IMG/VR virus record: IMGVR_UViG_3300045283_000349
Coordinates: 1-64,000 of that record
Origin: a virus
Direction: 5' to 3' (one strand)
DNA: 64,000 nt
The notes beneath the pieces were generated by a model. The model was not told the DNA's origin and did not search any database. It saw only the letters and a list, made by a program, of their open reading frames with translations. This document shows positions 7,037-15,412 of the stretch, piece after piece (position 1 is the first letter of the stretch; every line of letters begins with the position of its first letter). The translations under genes and the position numbers were made by a program.

Positions 7037-7239
7037 GTCCCACCTGCCGCCTCTGACGTAGCCGCCTCATCATCGGGCGGCGGCGGCGGAAGCTCCCTCC
7101 ACGTCGTGTCCCTTGGGCGGGGATTGAATGCAACCCAGACCCGGCCTTCGTCGTCGAGGGCGTAAAGGGCGGGGTACCATGTGTTGTCGGGACCCTCGTG
7201 CGGCGACGTCACTGCGATCTGGACGAACTTGCGCTTCAT
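7033..7239 (-). CDS. hypothetical protein
   Basis: A 68-residue protein starting MKRKFVQIAV; a beta-rich first half (YALDDEGRVWVAFNP) is followed by an acidic proline-rich tail. The pattern resembles small phage proteins with a single WD-like beta hairpin, but no family is assigned. Confidence 0.6.
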   Translation of the reverse strand: MKRKFVQIAVTSPHEGPDNTWYPALYALDDEGRVWVAFNPRPRDTTWRELPPPPPDDEAATSEAAGGT

Positions 7240-8033
7240 GTGCCCCCCCCTCCGGCCTTCGTCGGCTGGCGCATGAGCATGGCCCCCAGCATCTGCTCGG
7301 TGACCCCCGGGGGCAGCTCGCCGCGCGCCAGCTGCTCGAGCTGCTCGGCCGTCAGCTCTGGTGCCTCGGGCTCGGGCGCCAACGCGCCGTTGCCCAGCAG
7401 GTAGCGCATCGCCATCGGCGCGGTCTGAAAGCACTTGCACCACAGGGCCGTGGCGTGGATGACGGCACCGCCATCGACGTAGGCCTGATCGATCTCGACC
7501 ACGTTCTTGTCTTTGTCGAAGCTCTTGACCCTGCGATACCTGATGAACGTGGCGGCCCCAACGGCGGTGCGCAACTTCCGACCGAGCTCGCCCACCAGAT
7601 CGGGGGCCATCTCGGCTACGGGCATCCACTTCTCCTGGTACTCGCGCCAGCGGGTCGCGCTGGTCTTGCCCGCGTCCTCGGCGGCCGCCCTGTCGCGTTC
7701 GAGCTCCTTTTCCCGGGCAGCCTCGGCCTGCTTGTCGAACAGCTTCCAGCGCTCCCGCATGGCGGGCCAATTGTTGCCAGGCCATCCGCGTTGAATCGCC
7801 GTGCAGGCCATCCGAACCGAAACGCCGGTCCGCCTCGCAAGGGAATGGTCGGTCCGAGCCCCCGCTCGAAAGGCCGACCACATCGCCGCGTAGACCCCCT
7901 CGGGGGGCGCCTCTTCGATCCAGCCACCCTTCGGGGCCTCTACTCGTTCCGGCCCGTCATCGAGGGTCGGGATAGGGCGGATTGGGTGGATTGGGCCAAT
8001 GGGCGGTTTGCTCTCATCGCTCTCATCGGACAT
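7236..8033 (-). CDS. DNA-binding protein, possible small terminase subunit
   Basis: A 265-residue protein starting MSDESDESKP. Residues about 45-100 contain a helix-turn-helix (DHSLARRTGVSVRMACTAI) of the kind used by small terminase subunits and Mu-type packaging proteins; a long charged helix and an alpha-beta C-terminal part follow. Promoter motif M1 lies 42 bases upstream of this ATG and no Shine-Dalgarno is seen, which supports this start over a longer frame to 8192. It is the first gene of the whole left-hand cassette. A regulatory role is equally possible. Confidence 0.5.
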   Translation of the reverse strand: MSDESDESKPPIGPIHPIRPIPTLDDGPERVEAPKGGWIEEAPPEGVYAAMWSAFRAGARTDHSLARRTGVSVRMACTAIQRGWPGNNWPAMRERWKLFDKQAEAAREKELERDRAAAEDAGKTSATRWREYQEKWMPVAEMAPDLVGELGRKLRTAVGAATFIRYRRVKSFDKDKNVVEIDQAYVDGGAVIHATALWCKCFQTAPMAMRYLLGNGALAPEPEAPELTAEQLEQLARGELPPGVTEQMLGAMLMRQPTKAGGGGT

Positions 8034-8063
8034 GCAACCAGCGTTGCCACACGCGCGCGCCCG

Positions 8064-8076
8064 CCCCAAGGTTTCG
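8064..8076 (-). promoter_or_regulatory. M1 motif copy 1
   Basis: Reads CGAAACCTTGGGG on the minus strand, 42 nt from its G to the ATG at 8033. One of seven copies. Probable promoter of the 0-8 kb minus-strand cassette. Confidence 0.6.
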
Positions 8077-8252
8077 GGTCTCGTTTTTCTCGCTGGTTGG
8101 GTTGTTGTGGGGAACCCTGTGGGCACGTGGTGGAGAGCCGGGGGTGGGATAGCGTGCAGGTTCGAAACATGGAACTGAACGCCCTTGCGCAAGTCGTTTA
8201 GTTCACGCGGATGCCCCTGGGAACAGGCACGGAGGCGCGGCTATCGTGGGCC

Positions 8253-8468
8253 ATGCTTCGTCGCACCTCGTTCCCCAAGCTGCCGCGCGCGCGGGGCCAG
8301 CGCCTCACATGGCTGGCAGACGAGCTGGGCTGCCCGCGGGCGGGCTTTTGGGAGCATGTCCCGCTGTTGGGCGACTGGCTGCTGCGGCGGCGTATACGGC
8401 ACACCAGGCTCGTCAGGCTGGCCACGGACCGGCCGGTGAGCCGGCTCTTGTCCTGGCTGGGCAAGTAG
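8253..8468 (+). CDS. hypothetical basic protein
   Basis: A 71-residue arginine-rich frame (start ATG 8253; another in-frame ATG at 8211). No ribosome-binding site and no family. It lies between the divergent promoter and the YkgJ-like gene. The GC-rich background makes such frames common, so it may not be a gene. Confidence 0.3.
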   Translation: MLRRTSFPKLPRARGQRLTWLADELGCPRAGFWEHVPLLGDWLLRRRIRHTRLVRLATDRPVSRLLSWLGK

Positions 8469-8511
8469 CCCCCTTTACTTCTGACGCGGTACTCGGCTAG
8501 ACCTGCAGCCG

Positions 8512-9234
8512 ATGGCCCTCATCCGCCGCGACGATCTCCTCCGCAAGGTGAAGATCCGCACATTCGACTACGCCACGGCGCTCCGAGAGCACGCGGCCAA
8601 GCTCATCGGGGCGCCCATCACGTGCGGCAAGGGCTGCGCTTACTGCTGCTACTCGAAGATCTGCATCGACGCCGGCACCGGCATGGTGATCGCGCTCGAG
8701 CTGGTGGCGCAGGGGCGCTGGACGCCCGCGCTGGTGGCAAAGCTGACCGCGGCCGATGCGGCCATGACCCGCACGAACCACCACGACTGGTTCAACTTGC
8801 GCCGGCCCTGCGTGTTCTTGGCCGAGGACGAGTGGGGCAGGGGCACCTGCACGATCCACGCGGTTCGGCCCTACAGCTGCGTGACCACGTTCTCGGCAAG
8901 GCCCGCCATCGAATGCAGCGTGGGCGACAACGTCGCCAGCTTCCAGGTCGCTGACGAGCAGATCGTCGAGCACCTCATGCCCTACCACGAGGCGCTGCTC
9001 AACGGCGCGGGCGAGACCCGGACATGGTTGATGACCATCCCCGGCGCCGTGCTGTACGGCTACTCGCTGGCGGCCAAGGAGCCACCACCATCGTCGGTCC
9101 TGCGACTGGACCAGGACCAGGGGCCGCGCGGCGATTCGATGACGCTAGTCGAATGGCTGGACAAGCACGGGGCCGCCCATGGGGCGCGGATGGCCGAGGC
9201 CGCGGCGCGGGCACCGCTGCTGGGCGCATCGTGA
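8512..9234 (+). CDS. YkgJ-family cysteine-cluster protein
   Basis: A 240-residue protein with the CxxCC signature (CGKGCAYCCYS near 38-48), a further Cys near residue 100 (RRPCVFL) and Cys residues around RPYSC, the arrangement of the YkgJ (CxxCxxCC) family thought to bind zinc or an iron-sulfur cluster. The biochemical role is not known. It overlaps dnaB by 4 bases, so both are likely made together as early replication genes. Confidence 0.75.
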   Translation: MALIRRDDLLRKVKIRTFDYATALREHAAKLIGAPITCGKGCAYCCYSKICIDAGTGMVIALELVAQGRWTPALVAKLTAADAAMTRTNHHDWFNLRRPCVFLAEDEWGRGTCTIHAVRPYSCVTTFSARPAIECSVGDNVASFQVADEQIVEHLMPYHEALLNGAGETRTWLMTIPGAVLYGYSLAAKEPPPSSVLRLDQDQGPRGDSMTLVEWLDKHGAAHGARMAEAAARAPLLGAS

Positions 9235-10697
9235 GCGAGAGCGGACGCAAGCCGCCCTACAGCGAGAGCGCCGAGCGCGCGGTGCTGGGCGGCATCCTGG
9301 CCAAGCCCACCAACGCGTTCGAGGTGATCCCGGTCCTCGACGGGGACGACCTCTTCCTACCCGTGCACCGCGAGGTCTTCGCCGTCATGTGCGAGCTGAT
9401 CACCACCGGGGTTGGGATCGATGCCGTCACGGTCGCGAACCGGATCAAGAGCCGCGGCGCCTACGCGCTCGAGGGCGGGGCCGAGGCATTCTGTTTGCGC
9501 CTGATGGACGACCAGAGCGTGCTGGCCTCGGACAACATCATGCATTGGGTGGGGATCGTCATCCGCAAGGCCAAGGAGCGGAAGGCCATCTCCATCTGTG
9601 CGGACATCCAGGCCCGGGCCTACCAGGGCGACGAGGACGACTCGCTCTTCGACGACTTCGAGACGTCCGTCTTCGCCCTCAACGCCCAGCGCTCGAGCAA
9701 GCAAAGCTTCAGGGCCGACGTCACCCGGGCCCTCGAGCGCTACGAGCGGCGCGGCCTCAGCAAGCGCGACCTGCTCGGCATCCCGAGCGGCATCTACCCG
9801 CTCGACCGCCTAACCCAGGGCTGGCAGGCAGAACACTTCATCGTGCTGGCGGGCCGGCCAGGCATGGGCAAGAGCGCCTTCGTCTTCGACAACTGCGCCC
9901 TCAATGCGGCCGTCCACCTCAACCATCCCGTCCTGATCTTCTCGCTCGAGATGGGCCGCAACGAGCTGACGGATCGCATGATCGGGGCGCGGGCCCGCAT
10001 CGATACGCGCCGCCTCGTGCGCGGGGAGATCACACAGAACGAATGGTCCCACCAGCTCTACCCCGCCAGCGAGCAGCTGCAGGCCGCGCCGATCGAGCTC
10101 GAGGACACCCCGGGCATGTCGATTGCCCAGATGACCGCGAAGATCAGGCGGTTCCGGGCCGACGAGCGCTACTTTCCCCGCGGCGTGGAACTCACGCCCG
10201 AGGGCGAGCCGCTGCCGGGCCTGGTCATCGTCGACTATGCCCAGTTGGCGACGGCGCCCGGGGGCAAGGGGCAGAGCCGCGAGCAGGAGGTGGCGGCCAT
10301 CACCCGAGGCCTCAAGAGCGCGGCCAAGAGCACGCGCCTGCCCATCATCGCGGTGTCGCAACTGAACCGCGGCCTCGAGAAGCGCGAGGACAAACGGCCC
10401 GGCCTGGCCGACCTGCGCGAGAGCGGCGCCATCGAGCAGGACGCGGACATCATCATCTTCATCCACCGCGAGTCGTACTACTTCAACGACGACGAGAAGG
10501 CCGCGGCCATCGCCAAGGGCGACGACATGACCACCACCGAGTTCATCGTGGGCAAGAACCGCCACGGCGACGTCGGGGTGGCCAGCGCGCGCTGGATCAA
10601 GAACCTGGTCCGTTTCGAGGGCATCGAGAATCGTCCGGGCTACACCCAGGATCCCGAGGCCAGCGCCGAGGACGGCGAGCACTGGTCGTCGCGCTGA
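9231..10697 (+). CDS. dnaB: replicative DNA helicase DnaB
   Basis: A 488-residue hexameric replicative helicase. The N-terminal DnaB domain spans about 10-110 (ERAVLGGILAKP at the start). The RecA-like ATPase domain follows, with Walker A GRPGMGKS near 207-214, a Walker B strand VIVDYAQL near 335 and the conserved FSLEMGRNE helix. It unwinds DNA at the phage fork. Start GTG 9231 is fixed by its GTGA overlap with the YkgJ-like gene. No loader (DnaC/DnaI-like) is visible nearby, so the phage may use the host loader or the initiator at 50-52 kb. Confidence 0.95.
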   Translation: MSESGRKPPYSESAERAVLGGILAKPTNAFEVIPVLDGDDLFLPVHREVFAVMCELITTGVGIDAVTVANRIKSRGAYALEGGAEAFCLRLMDDQSVLASDNIMHWVGIVIRKAKERKAISICADIQARAYQGDEDDSLFDDFETSVFALNAQRSSKQSFRADVTRALERYERRGLSKRDLLGIPSGIYPLDRLTQGWQAEHFIVLAGRPGMGKSAFVFDNCALNAAVHLNHPVLIFSLEMGRNELTDRMIGARARIDTRRLVRGEITQNEWSHQLYPASEQLQAAPIELEDTPGMSIAQMTAKIRRFRADERYFPRGVELTPEGEPLPGLVIVDYAQLATAPGGKGQSREQEVAAITRGLKSAAKSTRLPIIAVSQLNRGLEKREDKRPGLADLRESGAIEQDADIIIFIHRESYYFNDDEKAAAIAKGDDMTTTEFIVGKNRHGDVGVASARWIKNLVRFEGIENRPGYTQDPEASAEDGEHWSSR

Positions 10698-10892
10698 TCA
10701 GTCAAGCTCGTGCAGCAGCTCGTCGGCGAGGCCGATCGGGTCGGTCTCATCGGGCTTCGCGTACCGCCGCAGCCATTCATTGAGCGCGATGCGGGCGCCC
10801 CGCCTGAGGTCCTCTTCGGTCACGTCGGGCTGGTCGATGCGCGCGTCCTTGCTCGCGCTGGCGGCCCGCTTGATGAGCGTCGACATCTTCAC
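10698..10892 (-). CDS. hypothetical protein
   Basis: A 64-residue acidic helical protein from GTG 10892, preceded by GGAG at a good distance. Its stop lies directly against the dnaB stop (convergent). No family is recognised. Confidence 0.6.
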   Translation of the reverse strand: MKMSTLIKRAASASKDARIDQPDVTEEDLRRGARIALNEWLRRYAKPDETDPIGLADELLHELD

Positions 10893-11158
10893 GAATTTCC
10901 GCTCCGAAGCGGCCGCGGCGGGGAATTTAGTGCGGGTCGTGGCGTTCTACGATCGCGCGCCCGCAGCTTGGCCATCTCCCAGGCGGCCTCGCAGCGGGGC
11001 TTGCTGCAGCAGTGGCGCTCCGGTCTTTCATGCGGGCGCTGCTCGTACTCCTCCTCGCAGAAGGCGCAGATTTTCTTCCCCTCGACCAGGCGGCGGACCC
11101 GGATCGAGGGGCGACGAGACTCCATCAAACTGGCGAAGGCATAGGTTACGACCGGCAA
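10889..11158 (-). CDS. zinc-finger-like protein
   Basis: About 89 residues from TTG 11158, chosen because GAGAGGAGAT lies just upstream; an ATG at 11125 is the alternative. It contains KICAFCEEEYEQ, then HCCSKPRCEAAW, giving a four-to-five-cysteine zinc site, and a basic C-terminus. The pattern recalls proteins that recognise nucleic acid, but no family is assigned. Confidence 0.55.
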   Translation of the reverse strand: MPVVTYAFASLMESRRPSIRVRRLVEGKKICAFCEEEYEQRPHERPERHCCSKPRCEAAWEMAKLRARDRRTPRPALNSPPRPLRSGNS

Positions 11159-11345
11159 GGGGCATCTCCTCTCCGTGCGTTGCGGCCGAGCAACAGGATC
11201 GTTGCAGCGGCGGACGAACCTTTTACAAAGCCAAGCGCCTTGGGCGAAAGGCCCCAAAGCGAGGGCCCCTCAAATTTGGACGCAAGTGCCCGACAGGTCG
11301 CCGGCACGTGCGTCCAAGGTCATGTTAACAAAGTGCACGATGTCC

Positions 11346-11364
11346 GCACCTGAAGCGCAGGTGC
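11346..11364 (-). terminator. hairpin after the 11.4 kb gene
   Basis: Inverted repeat GCACCTG / CAGGTGC with a 5-base loop directly after the stop of the gene at 11366-11653. It lacks a clear T tract, so it may be a weak terminator or an mRNA-stabilising hairpin. The surrounding 11159-11365 gap holds no convincing gene. Confidence 0.35.
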
Positions 11365-11365
11365 A

Positions 11366-11653
11366 CTACTTGGGCTGTTTCAGCTTCGGATCATCAGGCA
11401 CGAGACTTAACGTTTTTGACTTCGGTCGTGTCGTCGGAGCCGGTGGTAGCGCCCACCGATCCATCGCAGCCTGGACCTGACGAAGGACCGAGCGCACCCG
11501 CGAGCGTAGGCGCACGCCCGAGGCGATGTGCGCGTCGATGTCGACCACCAACGCCTCGAGATCGGCCTGCTTGAGGACGGGCACCTCGATCAGCATCGGC
11601 TGGACCGCGATGCCGACGGGCGCCGGCGCCGGTGTTTTCTCGCCCGCAGCCAT
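11366..11653 (-). CDS. hypothetical protein of the recombination cassette
   Basis: A 95-residue protein, last of the operon with YqaJ. Valine-rich start, then a helical middle (residues 28-68) and a basic tail. Its ATG shares a base with the stop of the gene upstream (TGATG). No family is recognised; position suggests an accessory factor of recombination. Confidence 0.6.
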   Translation of the reverse strand: MAAGEKTPAPAPVGIAVQPMLIEVPVLKQADLEALVVDIDAHIASGVRLRSRVRSVLRQVQAAMDRWALPPAPTTRPKSKTLSLVPDDPKLKQPK

Positions 11654-12933
11654 CAGCCCTCGCTGCCGGGCTCGGGCGGGTCAGCTGGCGTGCCTTGCCC
11701 GATCATGCTCTCGTGCAGCTTGTCCAGCTCGGGCGGCGTCGCGCCCGCGGGCAGGGGCGGCACCTTCTCGGTCTTGCCGGCCCAGTCGAACGTGGTGCGG
11801 CCTGCCGCGCGCGCCTTCGCGATGGCGGCGGCGCGCGGATCGCCGGCGGCGGCCGCGATGGCTTCGCGCGCAGCCTTCGACTGGGCCGCGACGTCGTTGA
11901 GGCTAGCGGGCTTCGACTTGCCGGCGGCCGCGCCCGCCTCGGCTGCTGTCTGCGGCGGCGTGGCCGCGCCGGGCGTTGCGGGGTCAGCGGCCGGCGGCGT
12001 CCCAGTGAAGGCGGCAGCGTTGGCCCGCCCACGCTGCTCGAGCTTGTGGGCGATCGCCTCGTCCCAGGTGGCCTCGCCGTCCTGGATCGTCGTGAACAGG
12101 CTGCGCAGCTCCTGCATCTCGCCCACGTTGACCGTCGCGACCGGGTGGCCCAGGTACTCCACCAACTGGGCCTCGTTGACCTTCAGCTCGGACAGGTATG
12201 CCGCACGCATCCGCTTGACGCTGTCCGGGTCTGACGCCAGCGCCTTTTCGCGCGTGGCATAGCAGGCCTCCATCGCCTCCTGCAGGATGTCGCCAGGCAC
12301 CACCCGCAGCAGCAGCGTGCGCAGGGCCTTGCTGACCAGGCTATTGTTCTTGTTCAAGGTCTCGTCGTCGGTCGCGGCGACCTCGAAGACCTGATAGCCC
12401 TTGCTGTTGTAGCGACTGCTGATCGCGGTCTGCCCCTTGCCCACCTTGCTGCGCTCGACGGTCTTGGTCACCACGACGCTCATGGGATAGGTCAGGTTGG
12501 CCTCAAGATCGGTCACGCTGACCTGGAGGATCCGCCGCTCCCGGTCCTCGTAGATCGTCATCACGTTCGTGTCGATGTTGCCCATGGCCCGGGCCGCCTC
12601 CTCGGCCAGCCGGATCGACGGCCCCTCGATGCCCTCGCCGACGGGCTTGCGGTAGATCGCCACGTCCGCGAACTTGGGCCGCGCGCAGGCCTTGAGCAGG
12701 TTGGTGCGCGTGCGGTCGATGTCCCGCGGATATTGCCGGGCCATGACGAAGCGGGCCTCGATGCCGGCGCGGGCCGCCGCCGCGATCGATGCGGTCGCGG
12801 TCTCCCCGCTGATCTGCATCTCGGCCCCCATGGCCCCCGTGCGCTGGGTGCCGACAGCCATCGAGCTGCCGTTGTTGCGGGGGACGTTGACCAGGGTGCC
12901 GGTGGCGGGCTGCTCGGGAGGATTCGCGCTCAT
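11653..12933 (-). CDS. phage recombination-associated protein, probable annealing partner of YqaJ
   Basis: A 426-residue protein. A conserved-looking core covers about 50-260 (RFVMARQYPRD, a Gly-Pro-Ser-Ile-Arg-Leu-Ala-Glu helix, VSVTDLEAN, VVPGDI), followed by a long Ala/Pro-rich, probably flexible C-terminus. I recognise the core as that of phage proteins found next to exonucleases and RecT/Erf-type recombinases, but cannot show it is itself a RecT fold. Immediate linkage to YqaJ suggests it anneals single strands or loads the exonuclease product. ATGA overlap with yqaJ. Confidence 0.6.
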   Translation of the reverse strand: MSANPPEQPATGTLVNVPRNNGSSMAVGTQRTGAMGAEMQISGETATASIAAAARAGIEARFVMARQYPRDIDRTRTNLLKACARPKFADVAIYRKPVGEGIEGPSIRLAEEAARAMGNIDTNVMTIYEDRERRILQVSVTDLEANLTYPMSVVVTKTVERSKVGKGQTAISSRYNSKGYQVFEVAATDDETLNKNNSLVSKALRTLLLRVVPGDILQEAMEACYATREKALASDPDSVKRMRAAYLSELKVNEAQLVEYLGHPVATVNVGEMQELRSLFTTIQDGEATWDEAIAHKLEQRGRANAAAFTGTPPAADPATPGAATPPQTAAEAGAAAGKSKPASLNDVAAQSKAAREAIAAAAGDPRAAAIAKARAAGRTTFDWAGKTEKVPPLPAGATPPELDKLHESMIGQGTPADPPEPGSEG

Positions 12934-14012
12934 GCTGCTTTGCCTTTCTTGCTCGGTTTGCGGGCGGCCTTGCGGGCCACGGTCAGATCGTCACTGGGCA
13001 CCGGCGCCAGCTCGGGCGGGCCCCCAGGCGGCGGCTCGGGCGCGCGCTCAGCGGGCAGCGGCTCCTTGGTCTGTCGAAGCATCCGGTAGGAGTAGGGCGG
13101 GACCACGTTCGTGTAGCCCGGGTTGTCGATCGTCTTGTAGGACAGGCGGGTGCCGTCAGGCAGGACGCCGAACGTGTTCGGCCCCAGCCAGGCCTTCACC
13201 CGCGCCTCAGCCACGGCCTGCAGGCGCTCGGCCGCCTTGCCCGCCTCCTTGGCTGCGCGCAGTTGGTCCCAGGCCTCCAGGGCCCCGCCGGGCAGGTTGA
13301 CCACGCAGCCGTTGTCCTTGGGATGCAGGCGCTTGAGCGCCTCGAGCGTGCGGGGGTGGCCGTCGACCTCGGGCTCTTGGCCCGATTGCACCGACTCCCA
13401 GAACGTCTCGACCTGGATCTGCAGCTCCTCGATGAACCCGTCCATGCGGGGCACGTCCCAGGTCATCAGCTTGTTGCCCATGGCCAGCGTCGCGACCGTC
13501 GCGTAGTCGCGGCCCGTGACCGCCAGCTCGTGCTGGACCTGGATCTGGACGTGTTGGGGCACGCCCGCGGACCAGCCGTCGGGGTCGAAGACGTTCGCCG
13601 TGTTCTTGATCTGGAGCGTGCCCTCCTCGGCCAGGCCCAATGCCCGGCGGTCCGGCGCCTCGATGATGAACCCATCGGGGGTGGCGAACATGCACGGAAG
13701 CTGCGGGTGCTGGGCGATGCAGAAGCTCGAGAAGCGCCACAGCTTGCGGCCCGTGCGCAGGGCGTGCTCGTCGGCAATTGGCCCCTCCAGCAACTGGCCC
13801 CAGCGCAGGCGCTCGGCCACGTCGCCCTCGGGCTCCCACTCGGGCACGCGCCCCGACTTTATCAGCCAGAGCGAAAACCGGCTCTGGTAGGGCGACAGGC
13901 CGAAAAGGGCCGCGCTCTCGCTGGCGCCGATGCCGCTGCGCCGGGCCGCCAGCCAGTCGGCGCGGTTGCCGTAGTCCACCACGTGTTCGACCGGGAGCCG
14001 TTCAGTTGCCAT
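12930..14012 (-). CDS. YqaJ-type lambda-exonuclease-like recombinase
   Basis: A 360-residue protein of the YqaJ viral recombinase family (PD-(D/E)XK fold, 5'-3' double-strand exonuclease). GIGASESAALFGLSPY (27-42) is the family opener; the active-site region shows ATPDGF (Asp near 113) and later LQIKNT (Lys near 134). The C-terminal 100 residues, Pro- and Lys-rich, are longer than in small members and could contact the annealing protein. It prepares ends for homologous recombination of phage DNA. Confidence 0.88.
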   Translation of the reverse strand: MATERLPVEHVVDYGNRADWLAARRSGIGASESAALFGLSPYQSRFSLWLIKSGRVPEWEPEGDVAERLRWGQLLEGPIADEHALRTGRKLWRFSSFCIAQHPQLPCMFATPDGFIIEAPDRRALGLAEEGTLQIKNTANVFDPDGWSAGVPQHVQIQVQHELAVTGRDYATVATLAMGNKLMTWDVPRMDGFIEELQIQVETFWESVQSGQEPEVDGHPRTLEALKRLHPKDNGCVVNLPGGALEAWDQLRAAKEAGKAAERLQAVAEARVKAWLGPNTFGVLPDGTRLSYKTIDNPGYTNVVPPYSYRMLRQTKEPLPAERAPEPPPGGPPELAPVPSDDLTVARKAARKPSKKGKAA

Positions 14013-14258
14013 CTACGTCGCCTCCGTGCTGCTGCTTGGGTCTTCGGCCTCTGGGGGCTTGATGTGCGGGTACGCCGCGAACAGGCTCTCGAGCTCGACG
14101 AAGTGGAACATGCCGCTGCGGCGCCCGCGCAGGGTGCCGCGCTCGATCCGCTTGTAGAGCGTGGTCATGGTGTGTCCGGTCATCCGGGCCGCCTCACAGA
14201 TCGAGATGAACCCGTCCTGACGCATTAGATCCTGGGTGCGTTGCGACGTCTTTGGCAT
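14013..14258 (-). CDS. MerR/excisionase-like helix-turn-helix protein
   Basis: An 81-residue protein starting MPKTSQRTQD. Residues 15-55 (FISICEAARMTGHTMTTLYKRIERG) are a typical winged helix-turn-helix of the excisionase/MerR class. It is the first gene ahead of yqaJ and may regulate this operon. It overlaps the end of the preceding zinc-protein gene by 65 bases. Confidence 0.7.
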   Translation of the reverse strand: MPKTSQRTQDLMRQDGFISICEAARMTGHTMTTLYKRIERGTLRGRRSGMFHFVELESLFAAYPHIKPPEAEDPSSSTEAT

Positions 14259-14634
14259 GTGGGACCTGGGGACCTGGGGGACTACTTGTTGACTTGTTGA
14301 CAGGCAGGACGCCGTCAACTGCCAGGTCACTCTCAACTGGTCGAAGGGGTTCTTCAAGGTATCGACCACCCGAAGCCGCCGCGCTCGCCACCAGCGCGCA
14401 GGCTGTGTGCGCGAGGCCCTTGCCGGCGAAGGGCAGGCCGTCCTCATGCCGGTCCACGAACCGCCCGCAACACGCGCACAGGGCCGCGCAGCCCTCGCAC
14501 AGGGGCACCTCGCCGGCCAGCAGGTCGGCCGCATGGCCGCATCGGCAGAGGGCCCGAACGCGGCCCTTGCCAGCGCAGGCGTCGCATTTCGCACCAAGGC
14601 AAGCGGGGCAGGTGATTTTGACTCCTTTTGCCAT
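14194..14634 (-). CDS. DnaJ-like zinc-binding protein
   Basis: A 146-residue protein with a strong GGGAGG ribosome-binding site before ATG 14634. The N-terminal 60 residues hold ten cysteines in CxxC pairs (CPACLGAKCDACAGKG, then CRCG, CEGC, CACC), resembling the zinc part of DnaJ proteins. The last 35 residues overlap the next gene and an M2 array, so this C-terminus may have arisen by reading into a regulatory region. Function unknown. Confidence 0.6.
   Translation of the reverse strand: MAKGVKITCPACLGAKCDACAGKGRVRALCRCGHAADLLAGEVPLCEGCAALCACCGRFVDRHEDGLPFAGKGLAHTACALVASAAASGGRYLEEPLRPVESDLAVDGVLPVNKSTSSPPGPQVPHAKDVATHPGSNASGRVHLDL
14281..14302 (-). promoter_or_regulatory. M2 octamer array copy 1
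   Basis: Minus-strand octamers TGTCAACA and AGTCAACA in tandem, followed by AGTAGT, ahead of the helix-turn-helix gene at 14258. It lies inside the C-terminal codons of the zinc protein gene, unlike the other copies. Confidence 0.45.
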
Positions 14635-14656
14635 CGTGGTCCTCCCTATCGGGGTT

Positions 14657-14675
14657 GCGCATCTATGAGATGCGC
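14657..14675. promoter_or_regulatory. 19-bp operator-like palindrome
   Basis: Perfect palindrome GCGCATCT-ATG-AGATGCGC between two divergently transcribed genes, the zinc protein (minus) and the ribbon-helix-helix protein (plus). Its place and symmetry fit an operator, probably for the regulator encoded 62 bases away. Confidence 0.55.
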
Positions 14676-14736
14676 TCGCATGCTAATAGGTGCGTGTTTG
14701 ATTTTCAAGCCCGAGGTGTGCTATTGCAGCTTAGAG

Positions 14737-14937
14737 ATGGCATTAGCATCCAAGAGCACCCGGCCCAAGAAATCGCCCGCGGTCCGCCGCTGGACCATCC
14801 AGTTCGACAAAGAGCGCGGCGACGAGATCCTGGCCCTGGCCACCAAGCGGGGCACCAAGCCGGCCATCTGGATCCGCGAGGCCGCCTTCGAGCGCCTGCA
14901 GCGAGACGTTGCAGACCCGGTCCCGCCCCGCCGGTAA
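14737..14937 (+). CDS. ribbon-helix-helix DNA-binding protein
   Basis: A 66-residue protein. After a basic N-terminal arm, RRWTIQFDKERGDEILALA reads as the beta-strand and helix of an Arc/CopG-type ribbon-helix-helix repressor, followed by the second helix (PAIWIREAAFERL). First gene of the 14.7-19.7 kb operon, next to the palindrome at 14657, so it may control the divergent pair. Confidence 0.65.
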   Translation: MALASKSTRPKKSPAVRRWTIQFDKERGDEILALATKRGTKPAIWIREAAFERLQRDVADPVPPRR

Positions 14938-15052
14938 AAGGGGGCATGGTGGTGGGCGGTCCGCTCTTCAGCACCACCCCCCAGGCGCCTCAGCGCCCAC
15001 GCCGACGAAACATTCGAAACACCACCTTGCATGTTCCTGCCGGGTGCCGCGC

Positions 15053-15412
15053 ATGACTATCAAGCTGCGCAGCCGCCTGCTGGGCGCCCACGTGCATGTA
15101 GGCGTGTTCCTGGGGACCGACGCCGATCACCTCCAGAACAGCGGCGATCTCGTCATGGACGTGGGCCAGTGGTGCAAGCTGACCATCCTGCTGGCCTCGG
15201 GCCATCTCGAGAGCCGGCGCGGCCCCGATCCTGTCGACTTTCACTTCGAGGACGCCGACCCCCGCCTGACTCAATTCCTGCTCGACCACTGCGACCGCGC
15301 TCGGCAGATGCTGGCCGAACGCGCCGCCCAAGAAGAGGAAGACCAATGCCCAAGCCCAAACCCGTCAAGACCCGACGACGCTTCACCACCCAAGAAAAGC
15401 ACGGCCTCGTGA
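15053..15412 (+). CDS. hypothetical protein
   Basis: A 119-residue protein starting MTIKLRSRLLGAHVHVGVF, with a beta-rich body and a charged helix near the end. The last 20 residues overlap the next gene by 67 bases. No Shine-Dalgarno is seen; a degenerate M1-like sequence (CGAAACATT) lies about 46 bases upstream. No family is recognised. Confidence 0.6.
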   Translation: MTIKLRSRLLGAHVHVGVFLGTDADHLQNSGDLVMDVGQWCKLTILLASGHLESRRGPDPVDFHFEDADPRLTQFLLDHCDRARQMLAERAAQEEEDQCPSPNPSRPDDASPPKKSTAS

